Virus record (IMG/VR): IMGVR_UViG_3300009008_000241
Span: 1 to 24,448 of that record
Length of the DNA stretch: 24,448 nt
DNA from: a virus
Reading direction: 5' to 3' (one strand)
Every line of letters starts with the position of its first letter. The first letter of the stretch is position 1. Below are positions 5,458 to 11,289 of the stretch, piece by piece. The notes beneath the pieces are model-generated. The model was given only the letters and a program-made list of their open reading frames with translations, made no database searches and had not been told where the DNA came from. The translations under genes were made by a program, and so were the position numbers.

Positions 5458-6591
5458 TTATATATTTGTTGCAATTTGCGTGCCATTTTCTTCATCCTCG
5501 TAAAATGCTTCCGCGGAGCCAATTCGTTTATCAAATTTCATGATAATTTCTTCATCCATAATAGTTAAAACCCGATTTCGAAACTTTTCTTTCGAAAGCT
5601 TCTCTTTCCATTTGGATGCTTGAAACTTTTCTCGTGTGTCGTCCTCGTAACAAAGCTCATACCATGCACCAGCCTGTTTTAACGAGTCTGAGCCCTTAAT
5701 CGCATCCAGCCAGCTTTCCTCATCTTGTACACCAATCTCGTCACCCCACAAGATTTTAAAATTGCATTGTCTTCCTTGGGTACCAAAGCGACTCTTCTCA
5801 AGTTTTACCTTGACTTCTGATCCCACCCTAAAGCCTTTATCATCCAGTACGAAAGAAGCCTTTGCCTTGCGCCCAGTGAGCCACACACGCAATGAATAGG
5901 CATAAATCATAGCTTTGCCGCCCGGGGTCATATAGGGCGTTGTAAGAGCCTCTGAAGGGCTCCTAGTGATATTAGACTTAAGCTGGTTTAGGACCAAAAA
6001 TGTCGACTGACTATTAGCTATTGGTACCGTTAATTTTGACATCCCTTTTGCTAAAATTCTAGCCTTTACTGCCATGGATGAAAGTGGATTAAAATCACCC
6101 TCAACATCAGAAACTGCTGGCGTTAAAGCTAGCGAGTCCCAAATAAATAACATTCTATTTTCATTCGCGCCTAGAAGCTCTTCGATTGTCTCTAATACAA
6201 ATTCAACATTTTGTGCTTGAATATATAGAATATTATCGACGTTGCAACCAGCCTTCTCTAGAAAGCCGGGATCAATAGCAGATTCCGAATCAAAATAAAT
6301 CACATCGATGCCCATTTTTTGAGCGTTGGCAGCAACTTGGGCGGCCATGTAAGATTTTCCCGTAGATTCTAATCCTGCGATTTCAGTAATTTTTCCAACT
6401 GGTATGCCCGCTGCTCTTCCTCGACATATAATTGAATCTAGCCAACGTGAGCCAGTAGGAATCCACTCTTTGACAATCGTTGGGCTGTCTTCATTTAGAT
6501 TATGAGCCACGTTCATTCCAGCTTTTTTATTAATAAGCTGTCGCATATCTGCGACCGATAGGCTCCCAACTTTTTGTTTTTTTCTTGCCAT
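5458..6591 (-). CDS. recA: RecA/UvsX-like recombinase
   Basis: A 377-residue ATP-dependent strand-exchange protein for homologous recombination, repair and recombination-primed replication. Visible features in order: the I-P-T-G-S-R-W-L-D lead-in at 44-52, Walker A G-L-E-S-T-G-K-S at 73-80, the glutamate E103 in F-D-S-E (equivalent to RecA E96), Walker B M-L-F-I-W-D152-S, and the L2/monomer region with L-N-Q-L-K-S-N and T-P-G-G-K. The tail is acidic, as in RecA and UvsX. It is nearer to bacterial RecA than to T4 UvsX in the Walker A region, though its length resembles UvsX (391). ATG at 6591 follows GAGGTAAATT. It stands directly downstream of the single-strand DNA-binding gene, its functional partner in filament formation, separated by a strong hairpin. 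Confidence 0.93.
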   Translation of the reverse strand: MARKKQKVGSLSVADMRQLINKKAGMNVAHNLNEDSPTIVKEWIPTGSRWLDSIICRGRAAGIPVGKITEIAGLESTGKSYMAAQVAANAQKMGIDVIYFDSESAIDPGFLEKAGCNVDNILYIQAQNVEFVLETIEELLGANENRMLFIWDSLALTPAVSDVEGDFNPLSSMAVKARILAKGMSKLTVPIANSQSTFLVLNQLKSNITRSPSEALTTPYMTPGGKAMIYAYSLRVWLTGRKAKASFVLDDKGFRVGSEVKVKLEKSRFGTQGRQCNFKILWGDEIGVQDEESWLDAIKGSDSLKQAGAWYELCYEDDTREKFQASKWKEKLSKEKFRNRVLTIMDEEIIMKFDKRIGSAEAFYEDEENGTQIATNI

Positions 6592-6608
6592 AATTTACCT
6601 CGATTGAA

Positions 6609-6635
6609 ATTGAGAGGGGCAATGCCCCTCTCAAT
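6609..6635 (-). terminator. Strong hairpin between ssb and recA genes
   Basis: A perfect 12-bp stem (ATTGAGAGGGGC paired with GCCCCTCTCAAT) closes a three-base loop at 6621-6623. It begins nine bases after the stop codon of the single-strand DNA-binding gene. On the minus strand it is followed by TTCAATCG, only a weak T tract, so it may be a partial terminator or a 3' stabiliser that lets the upstream mRNA accumulate to high level while part of the transcription continues into the recombinase gene. Confidence 0.6.
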
Positions 6636-6643
6636 ATTAAACT

Positions 6644-7408
6644 TTAAGCATTAATTAATTCATTAAAAGCAGCTTCAACTGAACTTTCTTTTGTTCCTTT
6701 GTTGTTGCTTTTATTATAAGCTTGAAGCTCGGAGGAGACTTCTTCTGCGTCGGTGTCATTCAGGATGAACTCATTGAGCAGAGCAGAAACCTCTTGGGGG
6801 GATTTTCTATCGAATAAAGATTCAAAATCCGGAATGCTCTCAAGCAATTCTGCACAACGCTTGGGATCCATCTCATCGCATAGCGAAGAACTTTTTCTGC
6901 GAGGAGTGATCTTTGTTTGTGGGAATGATGCGCCCGGAGGCTTTCCATACCCAATTGTAAGATCCGTTCCTGCCTCGACATCTGTAATGTCTCCATATTC
7001 AGGATTCAACACTAGACTAAGAAGGTTTTCATATGCCATCTTGCCGAAGCCCCAAACTTTAACGCCCTCATCCTCTTCGCCGCGCACTAGCACCGGTGTA
7101 AAAAACCGTTGGCGCACAAAAAGGTTTTTGGCCTCTTTGATACTTTCGGTTGTACCGTCTTTATATAGCTTTGTTGCAAAATCGCAGACTGCACAGTCTT
7201 CGCCATAATTGCGCTTTGGGCAGAGAAAGCCCGGGTTTTTGCCAACGTTATAATGGAAATAATAATCCTTAAAAGGATCTCCATCTGCCGTAGGAACAAT
7301 TCTCACCTTGGTTTCGCCCTCTTGTGGGCGCCAAAATTGACTACTTTTGCCGCCATTGGACTTTAGGTTAGTCAATCTTTCCCGAATTTTATTTAAATCT
7401 AAACTCAT
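6644..7408 (-). CDS. Single-stranded DNA-binding protein, T4 gp32-like
   Basis: A 254-residue single-strand DNA-binding protein that coats replication intermediates and works with the polymerase and recombinase. The core has the gp32 layout: an N-terminal basic segment (1-25) of the kind used for cooperative binding, F-W-R-P at 25-28 entering the OB fold, and a zinc site H52-x10-C63-x8-C72-x2-C75, closely like the H-C-C-C site of T4 gp32. Aromatic and basic residues follow to about 170. The C-terminus is acidic and low in complexity (about 205-250), as needed for recruiting partner proteins. It is shorter than T4 gp32 (301). ATG at 7408 follows AAGGAAAA. The position between the tubulin-like gene and the recombinase places it in the replication cluster. 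Confidence 0.88.
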   Translation of the reverse strand: MSLDLNKIRERLTNLKSNGGKSSQFWRPQEGETKVRIVPTADGDPFKDYYFHYNVGKNPGFLCPKRNYGEDCAVCDFATKLYKDGTTESIKEAKNLFVRQRFFTPVLVRGEEDEGVKVWGFGKMAYENLLSLVLNPEYGDITDVEAGTDLTIGYGKPPGASFPQTKITPRRKSSSLCDEMDPKRCAELLESIPDFESLFDRKSPQEVSALLNEFILNDTDAEEVSSELQAYNKSNNKGTKESSVEAAFNELINA

Positions 7409-7435
7409 AATATTTTTCCTTTTTTTTTGTAAAAG

Positions 7436-8305
7436 TCAAGACGGCAAATCTTCCGTCCTGCTGTTTTGTTGTACATAAGAGCACTTTGCTACACAGTAAG
7501 AATAAGACACATCATATTGCGTAGAATATATACCATATGTTATTTTCATTTTATCATGTTCTGCTCTGCTTTTCACTTGTTTTTTTATTTTATTTAGCAA
7601 GCCGCCATCATTGTCAACCACATCATCAGGTATAGCATAATAATACCTTTTATCTCTAACTTTGTCAAGAGAAAAAAACATTTTTTCTTTTCCGCTTTCA
7701 AAGTCAACGATTCCAAAGGTTTGAATGCGTACTGAAGGGGGCGAATTTGAAAAGGTATCAATGATGGAATCAGAATTTTCAAAGACATTTATCATGTGAT
7801 AGGTTGAAACAACTACCTCATTAATTCTATTGTAATATTCTTTTATGGGCACATCGCCTATTATTTCAGAAACGGTCGCGTTCGAAACAAGATTTATTCT
7901 CTCAAAAACACCAGAACGAGCATATTCTTGCATTACGCCAAACATAAGATTTTCTTGCAGACTTTTCTTCTCGTTTAACAGGCCAAGATCCGGCTTTATA
8001 TAAAGAATGCTTATTTTATTTTTTTTCTTTTTTTTAAGTATTTCCAGAGCGCGCAAACAAAGACCAGATATATCGCCACAACTACTTATAAACAAAATAT
8101 CGCCTTCTATCTTTTTTAAAAAGGGGCGCATTTTAAGGATGGAACAATTTTTTTCATATTCTTCGGGGCCGTCATGAGGCAGAACATTAAGGCAATTCTT
8201 TCCCTTAATTCCTACATCTATCTTATATATTTTATATTGAGAATATTGACTAAATTGGTCCGCCAGATTACACCCGGCGTTTCCTAGTCCTATAATCGAT
8301 TGCAT
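7436..8305 (-). CDS. Divergent FtsZ/tubulin-superfamily protein
   Basis: A 289-residue protein whose landmarks follow the FtsZ/tubulin GTPase fold. Residues 3-13 give strand S1 and loop T1 (I-I-G-L-G-N-A-G-C-N), 25-31 a strand ending in I-D-V like the N-V-D-T region, and 98-106 a strand I-S-I-L-Y-I-K-P-D matching the V-V-T-K-P segment of FtsZ. Then come a long helix (115-130), I-N-L-V-S-N-A-T-V-S-E at 137-147 matching L-I-x-I-P-N-D-x-L-L, and a core-helix-like segment to 175. The phosphate-binding G-box, normally G-G-G-T-G-T-G, reads S74-S-C-G-D-I-S-G81, so GTP hydrolysis may be altered or lost. Phage tubulins such as PhuZ position DNA in infected cells. Start ATG 8305, AGGCGG five bases upstream. 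It lies between the polymerase region and ssb. Fold likely; activity uncertain. Confidence 0.62.
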   Translation of the reverse strand: MQSIIGLGNAGCNLADQFSQYSQYKIYKIDVGIKGKNCLNVLPHDGPEEYEKNCSILKMRPFLKKIEGDILFISSCGDISGLCLRALEILKKKKKNKISILYIKPDLGLLNEKKSLQENLMFGVMQEYARSGVFERINLVSNATVSEIIGDVPIKEYYNRINEVVVSTYHMINVFENSDSIIDTFSNSPPSVRIQTFGIVDFESGKEKMFFSLDKVRDKRYYYAIPDDVVDNDGGLLNKIKKQVKSRAEHDKMKITYGIYSTQYDVSYSYCVAKCSYVQQNSRTEDLPS

Positions 8306-8318
8306 CTAACCGCCTATT

Positions 8319-8666
8319 TTATACTTGTTCTGGTGGTGTACCTTGTTGTGTTGCGTCGGGGGCCGGTTCAGCATCCGGTGTGGCCGTTGGCTGTTTTTCT
8401 TTTTGTTGCATGTCTCGAACCACTGTCGACATCGCAGATCTTACATGGCTGGCTTTAAATTTTTCTGGCAAAAAGCTCACAATTAACTCCAGCATTTCTA
8501 CAAGCTCTTGTGGTGTGTCAACTCTACTAAAATAATTTGCAAGGCCGGGCACCTTCCCCAGCTTATCACCGACACGCTGGACATCTTTTTGCGTGGCGTC
8601 TTCCTCCAGCCCTCTAGAGATTTCTTCTTTTATGATTTCTTTTAGTCTTGTTTTTGTAATGAGCAT
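8319..8666 (-). CDS. Small protein with ITK..L..IIKEE leader, unknown function
   Basis: A 115-residue protein started at ATG 8666 after GAGGAAAG. It opens with MLITKTRLKEIIKEEI, the same type of leader as the partial protein at 1-200, then has a helical middle (about 25-90) with L-G-K-V-P-G-L-A-N-Y-F and P-E-K-F-K-A-S-H-V, and ends in a disordered Pro/Ala/Glu/Gln-rich tail. No family can be named. It sits 61 bases from the polymerase stop and 13 bases before the tubulin-like gene. The leader contains I-I-K-E-E, compatible with the I/L-x-x-E type of sites cut by T4 prohead protease, so packaging into the capsid is a possibility, but this is inference only. Confidence 0.72.
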   Translation of the reverse strand: MLITKTRLKEIIKEEISRGLEEDATQKDVQRVGDKLGKVPGLANYFSRVDTPQELVEMLELIVSFLPEKFKASHVRSAMSTVVRDMQQKEKQPTATPDAEPAPDATQQGTPPEQV

Positions 8667-8727
8667 GATACTTTCCTCTTCTATAATAAACTAACTAATA
8701 TAAATAGCGTTTTTAAAAACAAAATGC

Positions 8728-9909
8728 CTATATTGCTAATTTTTTCATATCTCCAAAATTTTTTCCCACATTCACATTGACAAGAAAGTTGCCAGTATCA
8801 GTTTCAGAAAAAGATTTCTTCAATTTTAACAAAATATCCATGTCTTTTTCAGACAAATCTATAACAAGCGAATCGTGTATACAAAACGCAAGATGAGATA
8901 ACCTACCTTCAAGTAGATTATGAATTTTCACAAATTGACGGAGAAAAATTTCTGCGGCGGTGGCTTGTATGATATAGTTTACTGCATGGTATTCGTCAGA
9001 CTCAATTTCCTTTCCAAACATGGTAGTAATCTTTTTTCCATCCCAATATTTTTGTTTAATTACGTCCCTCTTGTACATTCTGTCTGAAAGGTGATCCTTG
9101 GCAGCGGGATTATATAGCCAAGCAAATATTCGTTCTTTGGCCTTCTCTCTAGTCAGTGAGTTTTTGTATACGTTTTTAATGTTCCACGCATGCAGATCTT
9201 CCTTTGGCTGTTTCTGTCCCAACAGGGCTAGCGCCGTTCGAAGTTCCATGGCGTTATAATCAAACTCCACAAACCAATCGTTTTTGGGGCTTAAGATTGC
9301 CCTGTGTTCTTTAGCCAGTGTTAATATTGGAAAATAGTCTTTTTTACCCGTCAGCCTCCCAGTTTTACTACCAAATACATTATAAGAAACGCGGGGTTTT
9401 ATTTCTTTTAGTTTCTTGACAAATCTTCTTGTTTTAAGCCTGTGTAGTTCGCCGGCCAGTGAGGATGCGTCGATATTTAAATCTTGCTGTTCGATATCCG
9501 AAACCACCCTTGCGAGCGAAAGCAAGAATTCATAATTTGATGGCCGATTATAATTTGTTATAACGTAGTTTGTTAATTTATTTTTAATCTCACAATAATC
9601 TTTTACAAAATCTTTGGGCACCAAATCATAAAAGCAATGCTCTTTTAAATCTAGACCAACCTCCCTCATTGAACGATAGTAAGCCTTAAGGCGATTATTA
9701 ATGTTCTCCCACTCTTCTTGCAGGCCCGGAGGGCACACTTTGTCTAAGGTTTGCCCTCCACAATATAACTTTGCACACTCAACATTTACATTTTTTAAGG
9801 CCGGTGAGTAACTCCACGTCTGATTAAAGTGGGGCTGTAGGTTTTTATAAAATTTTGAATTATGATATATTAAAGGACAGTCTCTGTCTATAATTTGAAA
9901 TATGGCCAT
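8728..9909 (-). CDS. Family A DNA polymerase, polymerase domain only
   Basis: A 393-residue replicative-type polymerase with the family A motifs: T-G-R-L-T at 183-187, motif A F-D217-Y-N-A-M-E-L-R, D-L-H-A-W at 238-242, motif B R254-x3-K258-x3-F262-x3-Y266, N-Y-I-I-Q-A-T-A-A-E at 311-320, and motif C I-H345-D346-S. The position equivalent to E. coli Phe762 is Phe. Departures are Ala and Asn for the two glycines of motif B and Ser for the usual Glu after the motif C aspartate. Both metal-binding aspartates are kept. There is no 3'-5' exonuclease domain; the first 170 residues are too short and lack its motifs. Start ATG 9909 has only a weak ribosome site (GTGAG) but is fixed by an upstream in-frame stop. 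It follows structural genes by 12 bases. Confidence 0.88.
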   Translation of the reverse strand: MAIFQIIDRDCPLIYHNSKFYKNLQPHFNQTWSYSPALKNVNVECAKLYCGGQTLDKVCPPGLQEEWENINNRLKAYYRSMREVGLDLKEHCFYDLVPKDFVKDYCEIKNKLTNYVITNYNRPSNYEFLLSLARVVSDIEQQDLNIDASSLAGELHRLKTRRFVKKLKEIKPRVSYNVFGSKTGRLTGKKDYFPILTLAKEHRAILSPKNDWFVEFDYNAMELRTALALLGQKQPKEDLHAWNIKNVYKNSLTREKAKERIFAWLYNPAAKDHLSDRMYKRDVIKQKYWDGKKITTMFGKEIESDEYHAVNYIIQATAAEIFLRQFVKIHNLLEGRLSHLAFCIHDSLVIDLSEKDMDILLKLKKSFSETDTGNFLVNVNVGKNFGDMKKLAI

Positions 9910-9921
9910 ATGCGCTCACTA

Positions 9922-11250
9922 TTAATAACCAGAAGTAGTTTCATAACTCATTGGACCGGTAGTATATACAAACTCTTCCGATTCCGCAGCAACAGATAGT
10001 GCCTCTGCTGCAGCTGCAATCTCCCCTGCCGAAGATATATCTGCCACTTTTGTCCTATCGATTTCAACTTGTCTTCTGTATTTTGAAACTTTATTTCTTA
10101 TACTGTCGTCAATATATAACATTATCGTCCTGTTGTCAATTGTTTTTTTGGCCAAAAGTGATTCAATGTCTTGTAGCGTTTTTTTGTAGTCCTGACGCGT
10201 CATGTAACCTTGTAAGCCTTCTTCCATAATCCTTAGCTTAAAATAAAAACCACACCAAAACCGAAAACTTAACTTTTCTTCAATTTCATTCTCGGTAATT
10301 TTCTTTCGTTCAACCCTGCAAATGACCGTAGGTTCCCACAATTTACCTTGGGATTTAATTTTTGTCACGTGAGTATTCCTAGAAGAAATATAAGAATCAT
10401 AAAACAAAAAAGGCATTTCTTTTAAAAGGGGCAAGTCCTGAATACATGTTTCTTCATAGTAGTTTTCATAAATTTGTTTTACCGTATACGAACCAAAATT
10501 TTGTGCCTTTGCGCGGAGGCGCGGGTGTTTTAAATTTGCTACCAGACGCCACGGGGCATTTTTATCAAGGACAAATCCATGTCTTTTGGCCGCATTTTTG
10601 AAAGCATTAAAATTTTTAGATTGCATTTTTTTCCATTTGACGAGATCGTCTCCATGTTTTGCTCGATCCGAGAAGCCCAAAACCAAGCCGCTGGAGCGCG
10701 GATCACAATATTTACTTTTCATTAATGCGCTCTTTGTGATGGGCACTCCGCTGGCGGCCATGCCGAGCAAAAAGTTCCCAAAGATGTCGAAAAAAATATC
10801 AAAATTTGTTATTTTCCCTAAAAGATTTAATCTGTCTGCATATACTCCAAAGAAATTTTCATATATCTCTTCAACCAGATCATTATAAATTTTGGTGGGA
10901 TGGCTGGGTGGCTTGAGTCCGTTTATTGGAACGACAGCGCCAAAGACATCCAAAGCAGTTAGGCCCGGGGTTTGTCGGTGAAACTCAACAAAGTCTTTAT
11001 AAGCCGCGGCAACAAAATCTAGTGTATATATCTTTCCCGGGGGTATGGGCGCAATGATATTGTCCCTATCTTGCAAAGCAATGGTGTGACCGGAAGGGCT
11101 GGTTCTGCCATACCATGGGCGATCATACCAATAGTCCATAAGTCGAGTTGGTAGTTCATCTTCGGGCTTTAGGACCTCCTCTTTATAATATTTTCTCTCT
11201 TCAAACAGGCGCCTAGTTCCTAATTTATTTTCTCCTTCCGGTCTTGCCAT
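9922..11250 (-). CDS. Unassigned 442-residue protein, probably virion or tail assembly
   Basis: Not recognised. The start ATG at 11250 follows AGGAGG. The N-terminal 130 residues are rich in Tyr, Trp, Pro and Arg (Y-W-Y-D-R-P-W-Y-G-R at about 41-50) like many baseplate or neck components. The middle has hydrophobic patches (F-D-I-F-F-D-I-F-G-N-F-L-L-G-M at about 150-164) that look like a buried helix rather than a membrane span, then basic and aromatic segments. The C-terminus is helical and ends in an Ala-rich stretch (A-A-A-A-E-A-L-S-V-A-A) and an S-Y-E-T-T-S-G-Y tail. It follows the hub gene by 39 bases and precedes the polymerase by 12, the border between the tail and replication modules. 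A structural role is inferred from the neighbours upstream only. Confidence 0.75.
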   Translation of the reverse strand: MARPEGENKLGTRRLFEERKYYKEEVLKPEDELPTRLMDYWYDRPWYGRTSPSGHTIALQDRDNIIAPIPPGKIYTLDFVAAAYKDFVEFHRQTPGLTALDVFGAVVPINGLKPPSHPTKIYNDLVEEIYENFFGVYADRLNLLGKITNFDIFFDIFGNFLLGMAASGVPITKSALMKSKYCDPRSSGLVLGFSDRAKHGDDLVKWKKMQSKNFNAFKNAAKRHGFVLDKNAPWRLVANLKHPRLRAKAQNFGSYTVKQIYENYYEETCIQDLPLLKEMPFLFYDSYISSRNTHVTKIKSQGKLWEPTVICRVERKKITENEIEEKLSFRFWCGFYFKLRIMEEGLQGYMTRQDYKKTLQDIESLLAKKTIDNRTIMLYIDDSIRNKVSKYRRQVEIDRTKVADISSAGEIAAAAEALSVAAESEEFVYTTGPMSYETTSGY

Positions 11251-11289
11251 AAAATTTAAGTTTCCTCCTAGGATTTATTAAGTAATTAT

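Noticed and set aside
5073-5534. Longer 153-residue version of the His/Arg-rich protein
   Set aside because: Would overlap the recombinase gene by 77 bases, has no ribosome site at 5534, and buries the signal peptide; the ATG at 5432 has AGGAGG.
7420-7435. A run of nine A before the single-strand DNA-binding gene (minus strand), considered as a slippery or terminator tract
   Set aside because: It is outside coding sequence, has no hairpin before it, and simply precedes the AAGGAAAA ribosome site.
8699-8706. TATAAATA, identical to the T4 late promoter box
   Set aside because: It is on the plus strand, would transcribe away from the neighbouring genes, and no minus-strand copies were seen before the structural genes.
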